Shown one piece after another: positions 25,586 to 38,341 of a stretch of 51,741 bases of DNA. Source of the stretch: Conidiobolus incongruus B7586 (Eukaryota > Entomophthoromycota > Entomophthoromycetes > Entomophthorales > Conidiobolaceae); assembly GCA_000697335.1 (NCBI GenBank), contig JNEM01009149.1:1-51741 (forward strand), written 5' to 3'. Numbering within the stretch: the first letter of the stretch is position 1; each line of letters begins with the position of its first letter. The position numbers and the translations under genes are program-made. The notes below the pieces were generated by a model that saw only the letters and a program-made list of their open reading frames with translations, did not search any database and was not told where the DNA came from.

Positions 25586-27313
25586 CTATTTAATAGGTTT
25601 TAATTGAATTTTGAAATGACTAGCCATTGTTTCGATTACATCCAAAGTGTCTTCAGAGAAGTGGTATTTGGCTTTAAATTGAATAAATAAAATATAGATA
25701 TCTTGTAACTTTTTGATAAGCCCTAATTGAATATGAGGATATTGCTTGATTTCCAGTATTATTTTGATATAAAATAATGATATTTGGAATAGGTAATGAT
25801 AAAACATTGTAACACAACTCTCTGGATTACTTGATGTGATATTATAAATTCCTGTAGCAGCTTTAATTGCTTTCAATGTGGGCCAATTTAGTTGTTGTGT
25901 TGTTGGATTGATAGTTGAATGCAGCTGAGAGGATAAAATTAAATTCAAAGTATAATACATTCCACAATGTGACCACACTGATGCCTTGATAATATCTTTC
26001 TCGGGTTTTTTAATATAAACTTGTGATAGATTCAAATATCGTTTGAGTGTATTGATAAAAGAATAATTAAATAGCTGATTGAGATATTGGATTTTCTCAA
26101 TGAACAACTCCTTATCCAACTCAGTTGATTTTTTTGATAACATTAGTGAATAAATCACCATCAAATTGGTTGAAGGAGTCCAATATCGGTTAAAACAGTC
26201 TCGAGTTATGCATGTACATTCGGCCAATAATTTTTCGTTAGAATCTGAAGAGTAAGGATTAATTTGATAATTTGGGTCTAATGATTTAAGATGGGGTCCT
26301 GTATATTGAAAATAAGGCTGGATTCTTAATGTGGCAGCCAAATGAGAATCTTGAGAATACGAAGAAACTCGGAGAGACTGCCGGTCTTGTTGAATTTCTG
26401 GATGGATATTAGGGATATCTGTGTGAATTCCCAAAGCAGAGGACATGAGGCATGCTTGATTGAAATAAGATAGCGATTGTTTTGCTAGACCTTGAAATAA
26501 CATTGAGTAGCTAAAAATATACAAAGCTTGGCATGTACTAACACTAACTGTGAACATATTTTTCTTGACCTGGATAAGGGCGCAATGTTTTAAATACTTC
26601 AACAGTTCAGGATACTGCTTAGGGTGATTAGTGTAACCTACATATAATATTACGCTCATTAAAACAGGTGAAATTTTTTCAATATTAGAGAAAAAACGGT
26701 ATTTTGAAAAATATGGATGTACTAAGTGAAATCTACTGAAAAAGCTATTGATTAACATATTTTGAAAATCATGACGAAACAATTCTTTGATCCATTCTTG
26801 ATCCATGTGAAAGATAAGTTTAGCTTGTCCTCCGAAAATTCCCGCTTGTAATTTAGAGATAAACGGTTCAATTTTGGGGATGATATCCTGATCTATTTCA
26901 ATAATTTGAGTCGTTAGTTTAAGAATAAGATGTGTTTCAAATCTTTTATATTCATTTCGAGGAGTCAGAATACAAAATTGTGGATATATATCCTGGCTCA
27001 AAGTTGACTTGTATGATGAAATAGGTTGGTATAAAATAAGATTTCCTTCATTTTTGAGCGATTGCCTTTGGTATCTGTTTTTCAATAAGTTATTTTTTCC
27101 AACCTGTAAACGTTTACCACCAATTCGAAAATATAATTTGTGTAGAGTAGAGGAAAAAACAGTATTCTTGATGTGACGTTTATGAGATGTATTCGGGTAA
27201 ATGCAATTTACATTCTTTTTAATGCATCCTAAGCATTTGGGTAACTCTCTCCCACATCTTTTTTTGCTAATCCTACAAGAATCGCAAGAAACTGAGTTAT
27301 TTTGTATTTCCAT
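25586..27313 (-). CDS. Zn(2)-C6 zinc-cluster transcription factor, intact (575 aa)
   Basis: Intronless frame from ATG 27313. The zinc cluster is C10, C13, C20, C27, C30 and C37 (CDSCRISKKRCGRELPKC), with standard spacing. The conserved body starts at FETHLILKLTTQII (about residue 127). It includes the family signatures LQAGIFGGQAKLIFHMDQEW, LLKYLKHCALIQVKKNMF and FNQACLMSSALGIH, then LDPNYQINPYSSDS and RDCFNRYWTPSTNLM. The C-terminus is YHFSEDTLDVIETMASHFKI. It is most like the 39895 gene (both read RQSLRVSSYSQDSHLAA or close to it). It is convergent with the 22752 gene. A TATA-like element lies about 80 bp upstream. The predicted role is a sequence-specific nuclear regulator; its ligand or pathway is unknown. 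Confidence 0.93.
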   Translation of the reverse strand: MEIQNNSVSCDSCRISKKRCGRELPKCLGCIKKNVNCIYPNTSHKRHIKNTVFSSTLHKLYFRIGGKRLQVGKNNLLKNRYQRQSLKNEGNLILYQPISSYKSTLSQDIYPQFCILTPRNEYKRFETHLILKLTTQIIEIDQDIIPKIEPFISKLQAGIFGGQAKLIFHMDQEWIKELFRHDFQNMLINSFFSRFHLVHPYFSKYRFFSNIEKISPVLMSVILYVGYTNHPKQYPELLKYLKHCALIQVKKNMFTVSVSTCQALYIFSYSMLFQGLAKQSLSYFNQACLMSSALGIHTDIPNIHPEIQQDRQSLRVSSYSQDSHLAATLRIQPYFQYTGPHLKSLDPNYQINPYSSDSNEKLLAECTCITRDCFNRYWTPSTNLMVIYSLMLSKKSTELDKELFIEKIQYLNQLFNYSFINTLKRYLNLSQVYIKKPEKDIIKASVWSHCGMYYTLNLILSSQLHSTINPTTQQLNWPTLKAIKAATGIYNITSSNPESCVTMFYHYLFQISLFYIKIILEIKQYPHIQLGLIKKLQDIYILFIQFKAKYHFSEDTLDVIETMASHFKIQLKPIK

Positions 27314-27390
27314 TATAGCAAATGCAATAAATTGGATTCATCTCATGTAAAAATTATCAAAAAATGTTATCGTTCAACTCCAATATTGGG

Positions 27391-27398
27391 TTTATATA
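27391..27398 (-). promoter_or_regulatory. TATA-like box of the minus-strand zinc-cluster gene
   Basis: TATATAAA on the minus strand about 80 bp upstream of ATG 27313, preceded by the palindrome CCAATATTGG (27381-27390). This is the expected position for a core promoter; in such AT-rich DNA chance is a real alternative. Confidence 0.35.
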
Positions 27399-28130
27399 TA
27401 CAAATCAAATTGAATTTCATTTATCAATATTCACCTCAAAGCTATTTTAGAAAATCAAAGGTATTAGGCTTTTTATATTGAATGTTATCTAGTTCAATAA
27501 GGTAGGTTTATTTTGTGAATTATAATTTTCATTTCAGTTTTAAAAATTAAACCAAATAAGTATTAATAAAGTTTGTAGAAAACAAAATATACAATTCATA
27601 TTAAAAATAAATTCAACATATAATTAATACTCTTTAAAAACTGGAGATATAATGGGGTTCCTTTTTAAAATAAGTACATAAAACTTATCAATTGCATTAT
27701 CTATTTAAATATGCATTCAATTGATCTATAGATATTGCTTGATTTAGGTATTTGAACGAAGCTTTTACCTCAATAAAATATAAATCGTTAATGAACAAGA
27801 GTAAACTAATTAATTTATTTGGAAATAAAATCTCCTGCCTTTAATAAGTATTCAATCAAAAATACTCAATATTATTTACAGTTCAGGAGAGGATATTTAA
27901 ATTTAATAGGATAGCTCATAGTGAATAATTTTTATTAGTTAATCAAGTCAAATTAAACTATATTGATATAATATAAATAACGAGTATATAAGAGTAAAAA
28001 GGTCTTAAAATAGATTCTTGGTCAAATACACAACAATTGCAATATTGGTTTCATTTAACTAAATATTATATGAAATCTTCTAAATTATGATGAATATAAT
28101 ATGTAATAATTAGGTAGCCAAGTTCTCGTT

Positions 28131-28370
28131 TTGGTTTATATATCAATTCTCATCTGTTATTCGACATTTGCAGGGCCCTATTGTATTTTACTGGCTTCAG
28201 CAAACCAAGGTGTATTTATATTAATCAAATCTGTGGAAAATGTTAATTTTTTAATATTAAACATCCTCCTTTTCTACAACCCCGACTTCATAATAACACT
28301 TTCAAATCGATTGTTGCCTGATGATTATGCATTAGCAACAATACGAACTTTGTCAGCTAATATCTTTTGA
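28131..28370 (+). other. 79-codon open stretch in a GC-richer island, no ATG, unidentified
   Basis: The plus strand is open for 79 codons and reads AGPYCILLASANQGVFILIK, then PDFIITLSNRLLPDDYALA. No ATG opens it and no splice acceptor is convincing. GC content is clearly above the surroundings, so this is probably a fragment of a former gene or element. The minus strand also reads as protein-like sequence but with several stops. I recognise neither product. Confidence 0.25.
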
Positions 28371-29460
28371 TATAATGGTTAATTGTATTTTCATTAGAAT
28401 ATATTCCAAAATTAATTTCATTACACATATTGTTATATGTAACAAAATTATAAAAATTTTTCATAATTTTATATTCTTCATTTTCATTCAATTCAATTTT
28501 TTGATTGATTATATTAATCATAATCTATATGTTTTTAAAACACCATTATTTATTAAAAATCATATACATATCAAATTAAATAAGACAGTAAGAATTAATT
28601 TCTAAATTTTGATTTTATTATAACACAATTCTTCAAAATGAAAATATAAAAAACATTTATTATAATTTGGACAATAATGCAATATAATAATTATTTCTCA
28701 TTAAGTTATAAAAGTTACAATTTAATCAAAATGAATGTCAGTATTGTAATAAAATTCATTCCAATTAATTGATTTCCAATATAAATTAAAAATATTAATA
28801 AAAAGGAATAAACTAAACAATTTCTTAAATAAGTATATCCGATATATTATGATTAATATTTTGAATTTTTCATTGTGATTAAAAATGAGTGTATTATATC
28901 AAATAATTTCTCCATCTATTTTTAATTTAATATATAATATCAATCGAATAAATTTTCAATATTAATATATGGCCATTTTCCAAAATATCTTAGATAATTT
29001 TATAAATTTATTTTCTGCATTATTTAATTTGTCAATATAGATAAATTTAATAATTATATAACCATATTTATAGATAAATAATATAAGTTATTCGGTCCAA
29101 ATATTAAATTTATGTTTGTGTAATCATTAGCATATATCTCATTTTCTATTAAAATCCATTTTAATTATCAAATTAGAATAAACGATAGATATTACTTTGT
29201 ATCTTAAATTTTTATTGCACATAATCAAATTCATATATTATTATAAAAAATGGACCTAATTATATTATAAAAATGATCAAGTATTCATTCTATGTTTAAC
29301 CAAAATTATTCCAAGTCTATCAATAACATTAGGATTATAGAATGCTTATCAGATTTAATCAAGTGATATATGCAATGTCTGATATATATTTGGCTTTGAT
29401 TTTTAATTACGTTAATTTGATTTAAATTAGGGATTATGAAAATATAATATTATAATTACT

Positions 29461-29765
29461 AAGGCAATAATCCTCGCGACCAACTTCATCTCGCAAACTA
29501 TTATCTTATGAAGACACACCTCAGGAATAGCCATAACACAGCTTCAAGGACTCATTTTCTGATAATCTAATACACTTCTTTACATCACCTAGAGCCAACG
29601 GATGGTTTATATAAGGTTCATCGTCAAAATGTATTTTCATCATTACCTCTGGCCTTCTGTGAAGTTCATGAAACACTAATAAAATACCTTAACCCAAAGT
29701 ACCAAATCACAAAAAAGCCGTTTCCTTCCCTATTATCAATGTCTTGCTAGCGATGAGTAGGACCG
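29461..29765 (-). pseudogene. Unidentified coding relic in a GC-rich island
   Basis: This island is far more GC-rich than its surroundings. On the minus strand a 55-codon open stretch (29688-29524) reads like a real soluble protein, with charged and polar residues spread evenly: FHELHRRPEVMMKIHFDD, then PLALGDVKKCIRLSENES. The same frame continues on both sides beyond stops, which suggests a decayed exon. The opposite strand is also open for 58 codons, so strand is not certain. I do not recognise the family and it is not the zinc-cluster family. Confidence 0.35.
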
Positions 29766-30344
29766 CAATATGAAATAAAAAAATTCCATCAATTTAATAA
29801 TCAATTTGTGATTATTAAACACAAAATAATTTTGGTATAATACTTGAATATTTAAAAATCTCACATTCACCTAGAGATCAAAAATTATATTAGTTGTTAT
29901 ATTAAATAAATAATTGTCCAATAATTTAACAAGTTCATTTTCTCACTTAATTGGAGTAAATTTATATGAATGATTATACTTTAAACTGAATGGTATGATA
30001 TTTATATTAACACCCATGCCAATTAATTGCATACTATATCAAGTTTGATGAATTCAATTATTTAGTAGAGAGATATAGTGATGATTAATTTAAAGCAAAA
30101 TGGACAGTTATATGGGTTATAGAATTAATTTAGGACTGATATGAATTTGTTATGACAAGATTTTAACACATTAATAAACAGTATATATTATTCATTGGAA
30201 GCTAACTATATTTTTTATTAAAAATAATATTATATAACAATCCCAGCATATCCCTTACTAAAGCTTAGAATAAATAATATGAAAAATTGGTCATAATATT
30301 TTACAAATTTGATAGTTGTGAATAATGAATATTGCATGATATGA

Positions 30345-30708
30345 TGTTCTATTTTGAAAATACCCATCTGTCTCGATTTGATAGTTAAATCCATATTACC
30401 CCTCATTTATAGTGGCTATTTCAGTCCATAATTAAAGAATATTCTTTGTTCTATTTGTTCTCTTAGTTAGATTTTAATCAAATCCTATATCATTCACTGA
30501 ATCGACTATTTAAACTCATTAGTGGTAAAGAGAGGAAAAGAGGTTTTTGTGAATATTCTGCTACAATATCTCAACAGTAAATCAGATTCAAGACATACAG
30601 TCCCGATACTTTAAAGAGCAAGCTTAATAAATAATTTACTAAATGATATTATGAGTTTTTTCCTAACAATGATCCTTATTTACTAAACTTATTAAAAAAC
30701 ACAACAAT
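30345..30708 (-). repeat. Dispersed repeat, copy B (inverted relative to copy A)
   Basis: The reverse complement of this segment matches 25043-25398 along its whole length, including CGGGACTGTATGTC, TTTACTGTTGAGATATTGTA and AGAGAACAAATAGAAC. The two copies are in opposite orientation, about 5 kb apart. No open frame is shared. If this is a solo LTR it is an old fossil. Confidence 0.55.
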
Positions 30709-33700
30709 TATAAATATTATTTAAATATTAATTAGCAACGTTGTTTTATTAATTCCTTTATATATGAAATGATAAACTATAAATTGAAATATTACACTTT
30801 AAAATATGAAGTAATTAGTGATTAAATTTTTCTTTGTTATTTCAACTTAGTTTATAAATATTATTTTGATGTTCTATTTTTAATGTATAGCAATGATCAT
30901 GGTTATTTTAATTTATTAAATATATCTCATATTATGGATAAGGGTTAAAACAAATCTTATTATATATAAAAAAATTAAAGTGTAAGTCTCTTTCAATTAA
31001 TATATTTCGAATTAACAACTTTATTGAGCTTATGCTGAAATTTCACTGATTTAAGCTCTCAACGTCAATATTGAACAACTCATTAATTGCATATTATATT
31101 TTATAGAATTTAATAAGTATCTTTGATCAAAAATATTAGAGTTATTATCCTCAATCTATATATTATGATGAATAAAAATCCTTATCCTTCTCAATATATT
31201 GATGAAACCTTCACTCAGATCAAATCATATGAGCTTAATGTAGAAACGCTAATTTTGACAGGTTCAAAAATTTCATTTTATCAATTTTTCTAATTAATAT
31301 TCATTTCAACTCATTCGATATAAATTTGTATTTTTCAAATAATAATTTACAAATTGTGTAGTTTTTTCATGATAACAGAATATTAACTAAACTATATTAA
31401 TCGAGAGGGTTCTAAATTACATTTAGCAATTTATTTATATAATTTAAAGAAAAAAAGATTAGTATTTGTGCTCTGAAGCAATATTTTTCATTCATAAACT
31501 TTAATTAGATTGAATTGAATATTAAATAAATTATTATTGATTATTTATAATTGGAATTAAATTAGAAATATTATGTGTAAAAGTAACGAATATATTTATT
31601 TACACCAATGTTATAATATTTATAATTTGATTCAATATTAAAGTAAATAGTATACTAACTATTTAATATAGTTTAAGTTGTAATATAGAAAGGGTTTTAA
31701 ATTGGTGATCAATGAAAGACAAAAATTTGGCTTAAATTATTGTTATTGGATCATTATAAATATTTGCAAATGCTTTATAATACCAATTATATACTAATTA
31801 GTAAGAATAGATTTAAATTATATGAGCTACATAGTGGTCAATAACAATAATTAATTAAATAGTCAAATATTAGGGAGCAAAAGTGGAATCAAGTTGATTA
31901 ATCATAAGAGAAAAATTCTTAAAAATTAATCTGATTAATTATATATAAATGGATATAAAAAATTAAGTGAAAAATATAACAATAAATTTTTCAAAGGAAC
32001 TCGTATATCTCTTTTATATTTATATTCATACTAAATAATCTAAACATTGGATGGCATATCATAACTTACTTGCATTCAAAATCTGATAAAATATGTGTTA
32101 ACAGACTAGTTCTCCAAATCCGTATATATAACTCCATGTTTATATTAGCTTTTATTTTCCTAAGTGATTCATGGTTTAAAAGTAAATTTAATCACTTAAA
32201 TAGCATTAATTTAGCTAATAAACATTGTTCCTCTTCTTCCTCTCAATATCTTACTATACCTCTCTGATTATTGTTTATCACTATTATTTTCTAATATTTG
32301 AGACTATCCCTATCAGTATTGAAACATATATTAGTACTATCTACCATATCATCTAATATAAATATATTAACTAATATACCTCGAATCTTAAATAAACCCA
32401 CTGATATATTAAATTGATTACATTATTCGTAATTTAAGTCTTCCTCTTCACAATACTGGGTTTAAACCTAGCTACTCTTATAATATGAGAGAGAAATTTT
32501 CAAATCTCATTGATTAATCATAAAATTTTTGAATCATTACTTAGATTAATTCTTGCAAATTTTTATTAGAATTAATAGTATGCTATATAGAGGCTAAAAT
32601 CAAATCCTTTAAAGAGATATATATGCAAAAAATGTGATAACTTAAAGTTTACAAAATTTAAATATATTAACAAAGAGTCACATAAATAATCTCTTTTGTT
32701 AGGCTAAATTTCAAGATATTAATTTTACTTATTATAAGCTAAAATCTATTATTTCAAAAACTTGTGGCAAAAACTAATTGCAATTCCGTAAGAAAGTTAT
32801 CAATCATGTATATTATTTATCATTTCAAACAAATTAACCAAATATTTTGAAATATATTATATATATATAATTAAAGTTATGATTTGTATAATCATTAAAT
32901 CATAAATAATAAACTCTTTATTCTATTTCACAATATAAATTGTAACTACTTTCTTTCTATGATATAATATTAAAACAGAATTTGAAAAATTAATAATATG
33001 TGTATAATGTATAATCTCTTATTACTGTTAATCATATAATATCTAATTAAATCCTAAAATTTTCTATTTTCCTCTTTTAATCAGAATCAAAAATGATTAA
33101 ATCATTTCACAAAATATAATTTTATAAAAACTATATATAATACAGATTTCGAATTATATAAAATTAAATTCAAATCCCAAATAGATATCGAATATTATAT
33201 AACAATATTATTTATTTTATAAAGTGTACAAAAATATTTTCCATTTGTGAAATTGAAGCTAGGAATTAAAAATTTTATTACACTTGTGGTGAATCTGTAT
33301 TAAGCGTAATAATATTGATATTTTAAGTTTTCCGAAATGATTTGATATAAAATTTATTATTTTATTGAAAAAAAAACTTTGAAATGAAGTTGATAATAAA
33401 AATTATAAATTTCAATATTTTTTATACAAATACATAATTTGTAAATATTAAACAATTAAATGCTATCTACCATTTATTAGAACATTTTTTAAGAAACAAG
33501 TCAAAACTATGAATTTGATAAATTTGTAAAATATTTTAGTTAAATATTGACATTTTTTCAGACTGCAGTTTTTAATTATTATTCTGCTAAGCACAGGAAT
33601 AATTCAACTTAATTTGAATGTATTATATCTAAACGATAGCTTATTAAATATTCAAATTTGATTTATATTTCTTTATGCCCAGTTAATTTTAATTGCATTT

Positions 33701-34205
33701 AAGTTATAATTAAAATTTTTTCACATTCACTAAATATAATTACTCGATGGTTTACTCTTTTATTAAAGGTTATCTTCCCAGAATAAATGCATTGCTAAAT
33801 CAAATTAACCTCTATGCAACTGTATATTTCTTAAAGATAATAGGAAATTATAAAGATATCTAGAAAAGTATAAATATAAATTAATGTGTATACAATATAA
33901 TAATGATCAAGGATGAAAATATTATAAAAATGATATTAAACCAAAATGTCAGTAAATTTTAGAAAATATTAAATAAAAAACTTATTTTTGAAGTATTGAT
34001 GCAAGTATAAAATGAGTTTAAAAAGTTTTAATATTAATTTATTTTAACAACCAATCAAAATAAACTGAATATAAATTAAATTATTTTTTCAAATGCTTTA
34101 ATTAAGATTAAATAAAAACGAGTGATTATAATAATTTACTGGGTATAATATAATCTTTTTAATGATTAGTTTTTACTTCATATATTTTTTATTTAGTCTG
34201 GAAAA
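30709..34205. other. AT-rich spacer, no gene seen
   Basis: About 3.5 kb. A 39-codon frame at 31165 (MMNKNPYPSQYIDETF...) has good codon variety but no continuation. A pyrimidine-rich, slightly GC-richer patch at 32220-32520 has no recognisable content. Confidence 0.55.
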
Positions 34206-35881
34206 ATGGAAGCACAAAAGAAATTACAATAAAACGGACTTGAGTGTCCTATATCTTACAATTCATTTAGTTAAAGAAAGTGTAGGTGATAGCTACTGTA
34301 ATGTGATATTTGTTCTAAAAAGCACGTGATATTATGCAAATTATTAGATAATCATTACTATTATTAAGCACTCAAAGCTAAAGAATACATTCAGAGATAC
34401 GAATAAGGCGAATTTACAACTAAAAAATATAAATAACAAGTTTTTGAAGACTCATAAGTGAATTTGATAATTAAAAATGATATCATACCTTACACATCAC
34501 CATCCTGAACTCAAACCTCAATTCTGATAGTGATCCCTACAAAAATATTTCTACACCATTATACTTGAAGCAATCTAGAAAATTCAAAACACACTTACTC
34601 TTTATGCTAATAAAGCAGATTATTGAATATGACGTATTTATAATCATTAAAATCGATTCTTTTTTAAACAACGTATATGGCGATATTTGGTGGTGTAAAT
34701 AATATCTTCCTTTAACAAAAAATATCTTCAAAGTTATTTCAATCCAATTTACAAACTATTTATTATTAATTATTTCTTAAAGTTTTACAATAGATTCTTT
34801 TTTCAAATTAGCCCTTCTTTAGTAATCGAGATAAATCTTCTCCGGCTCTGATGAGTGTGACCTTATACGTTGACTACTTAAACTACCCAAAGAATCAGCC
34901 TGGACTTGTCAAATACTTAAAGCACTATTTTTTCTAATTTAATATCAGTATGTTTAAATTTAATGTCAGTATATTTCAAGCATTTTTTTCAGTTAAGCCA
35001 TGTTTTCTCAAGCTTTAAGAGAATAAGTTCTACCGTATTTAACTGTGAGTGTCTCATTTTCCCCGCACTGGATATATATATATATATAGTGATAAGAAGT
35101 GTAAGTCCTGAAAAGTAACAAAAAATATACTGTTTCCAGGGGTGTTGAACAGCTCAAGGCTCAAACATATGTCTGACATTGAGTATACAACCTAATTTCA
35201 TTTATATTCTCCTATACTCAGCATTTGATCCCAAATATCAAATTTACCTTCATTCCGAAAGTCCTTTTAGAACATAACTTGCTGAATGTATATCTATCAA
35301 TATCAACTATAGAGAACATTATTCAATGCCCACATCTTTTCTCAACCAGTTTTACTCACTTTTATCTCAAAAGATTACTACCATTAATATAAATTACAAA
35401 TTTAATTTCAAGACCTCCAAATTTAATGTAAATACATCATTGAAATAATCTAGATATTTTACATCTAACTAATATTAATGTAACGATGAGATAAATATTG
35501 TGAAAACACTCATTTTGGCTCATTGTGGTGTCTATTATAAGGTGTGCATCATCTTGTGCTCTCAATTCTCTCCAACCATCGATGTTGAGATAACAGACCG
35601 ACTGGAATATAATGAAATCCATAAATATTGCAATAGTCGAATAAAATTTCAACTGAAGTGAATACGACATTTTTACGTTCATGATTCATCGCTACCTATT
35701 TCAATTATACTTGTTTTACCTTCAATTAATTCTTGCATTAAGAGGCTATCCCTATAGTAAAGTTGAATCATCTAGAAAATTATGACATATACATGAATTT
35801 TTTATTTGATTAAGAAAACAATATGATGTCTAGGATAAAGCTATCAAATTGGTTGGACCTATGTTATATAAATTTAGAATT
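34206..35881 (+). pseudogene. Old full-length relic of the Zn(2)-C6 family
   Basis: Family sequence can be followed in order, in shifting frames and with stops. FKTHLLFMLIKQIIEYDVFI (about 34587-34650) matches the ETHLLLMLTTQI block. PALMSVTLYVDYLNYPKN followed by GLVKYLKHYFF (about 34840-34935) matches SPVLMSVILYVGY...LLKYLKHC. FDPKYQIYLHSES (about 35223) matches LDPNYQINPYS, and LAECISI follows it. ILAHCGVYYKVCIILCSQF with SPTIDV is near 35510-35583. FMIHRYLFQLYLFYLQLILA and DKAIKLVGPMLYKFRI at 35680-35881 match the C-terminal blocks. The distance from first to last block equals that in an intact gene, so it was once complete. The zinc cluster is no longer readable; the start at 34206 is inferred from family length. 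Confidence 0.8.
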
Positions 35882-38341
35882 CTATTCAAGTATAAAAAAT
35901 ATGTCTTAAATGACAATACATCTTTCAACTATCATCTAATAAGTATTTACACTGATTGAAATATAAGTACATGAATAATTTCTCATATTACTATTAATCC
36001 TTGTATCTAAATATTACTGAGTAGTTGATAAAAGATTGAAAGTAATTAATTTTCTGGGATTAAGGTAATAATAATATGAATTATTTAAAACTTCATCAAT
36101 TTTAGATAGCTATTATACAAACTCAAGAAATAGATATAATAGAACAATATTATAATATTTAGGGTTATATACATAAATTTTAAATATTAGAATTATATAT
36201 TATAAAATAATAACCAATTTTTGAACTATTGAGTTAAATGAAAAATCAATATTTGATATTTTAAATATTGAAATTATATTAACAAATTAATTACTTGACA
36301 AATTTTAATGATTGATATAATAAAAATTAATATTTAATAATGGTCTATATCGTTTATTTTTAGTAGATAAATTAGTATATAGTTATGCCAAAAGCTTTAT
36401 GTCGATTGATAATATAATCAAATATTAATTGGTAATTTTTTTACTATATATAATATTAATTTGGTCAACTCTTTATATTGATATATTTTTACTAAGAGAT
36501 TTTATATAATGAACCTTTGACTATTTGGATCAGATCTTTTGAAAATATTTTAATTATGAATATTTTCAAAATTTTCAACCTGTTTTGATTAAATTGTTTA
36601 TTGGCTTTCATACATATTGGGCTTCAATTAAACAGTATCTTGAAGAGATTACTTTGCTTACTGTTCTTTGTCTTTAAGTAATATATAGAGTATAAAGTAC
36701 AATAATTTCATTGAATTATATGATGATTGTAGAAATTAAGAATATAATCATTATAAGTAAAATATTATATATTTTTTATCATCTATATTAATATTTTCAT
36801 TCAAAAAAGTAAATTATTTTCGCAAATTATGAAATAATGCTCAATAATAGTCTAAAATGAAGTACTTTTTTAATATATAAATCACAATCAAAATCATGAT
36901 AAAATTTTCAATTGTAAAAATAAATTTACAACATGGAAACAATAATTAATAAAAAAATTATATGACTTTTAAATTCTAAGTATTATAATCTATTAGCAAA
37001 GTTATATTTTTATCACTGAATTACATGGAATTTAGGAAATTATAATTAATTCAATTACAAGGTCACAAATAGTTTATGAGGAATATAAATTCTATATTGA
37101 GACTTCACATAAAATCTTTCTTTTATAGATTCAATTTTAAGTTTGACATAAATCTTCGGTAAAATCAAATATAATAGATTTATTGTCTTAATCATTCGTT
37201 CACTTAAATCAATATATTATGATTACAATCAATATAAAAGTTTCTATAAAAATTTTAAGTCATTGATTAATAAATTATATAATATTATCAGTTTTTCAAA
37301 TATGTTCAAATGGATAATTTTTATACTTATATATGGAATTTAATAGACATAAAATCAACCTAATTAAAGTTCAAGCATGATAAATAAGAGATAATATATG
37401 ATCTTTTTCACACCATTACAGAATATTTATAATGATGAGATATAATTCTAATATAGATTGGATTATTAAATTTGAGGAAATTATCCAAATTGTTTATATA
37501 TCTTAAAATTTAATTAAAAGGGAAGTTGATTAATATTGTAGTCATATATCTAAATATTAAAAATTTTGGCTGTTGATATTGGGGTGTTTGATTAAAAATA
37601 AACCCAGATCTAGCTCATATAAATTAATATAATTGAAATATTTTATTTTCGCTAATAATGATAACATTTTGATAAATTTGGTGATTTGAAATTATTTGTT
37701 TAAAATGTGATTGATTTTATATATTATTTAACTTTAGAATAGGGCGAAGATTATATTAATATCTGTTATAATATGGTTTTTTATTAATTTAATTTCTTTA
37801 TATAATGTTTTAGAAATATATTATCAAATATCAAAATAAACTTGATTTTATAAATAATAAATATTGGCTTATTTTTTTCAAAATTATTTTATATGATCAC
37901 AGATGATATGATTTTTATATTATGTTAATTTTATATTATTGAACTTCTATAAAAATTTCATTAGAAGCCAATATAGATGAAAATTATAAAATTTCTAATT
38001 TGAGCAGATTAGAACGAAAGATATTTTCAATATATTATATTAAATATAAATATTTTTAAAGCAAATTTTCAAAAAATCTTTGAATAAAAATAAATGACAA
38101 AAAAAGCTTTTAAATATATTATTATTCAATCAGTTCTATTTAACTTAAAGCTGGAAAATCATTTATATAAAACTTACCTTATTTTGAAATTTGAATAATT
38201 AAATATTTTAAATAGATATTAGAAATATTTTATATATTAATGATGTAATGTATATACCTTAAAATTAATATTTTTATAAGTTTATTATTGAATAATTTGA
38301 AAGTAATTCAAAATTAAAAGTGAAAGTATAAAAGAGCAGGA
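35882..38341. other. AT-rich spacer, no gene seen
   Basis: About 2.5 kb with stops in all frames. A 30-codon open stretch near 36585-36690 does not resemble anything else in the window. Confidence 0.6.

Larger units (their letters stand above)
27314..30344. other. AT-rich region with two GC-richer islands and no intact gene
   Basis: About 3 kb upstream of the minus-strand regulator. It is mostly empty AT-rich DNA. Two short islands with higher GC content (28131-28370 and 29461-29765) are described separately. Confidence 0.55.

Noticed and set aside
28375-28605. 76-codon plus-strand ORF rich in Ile, Phe and Asn
   Set aside because: Composition is what random A/T sequence gives; no motif or supporting context.
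32070-32267. 65-codon plus-strand ORF
   Set aside because: No ATG-proximal signals, no recognisable motif, low-complexity Ser run at the end; likely chance.
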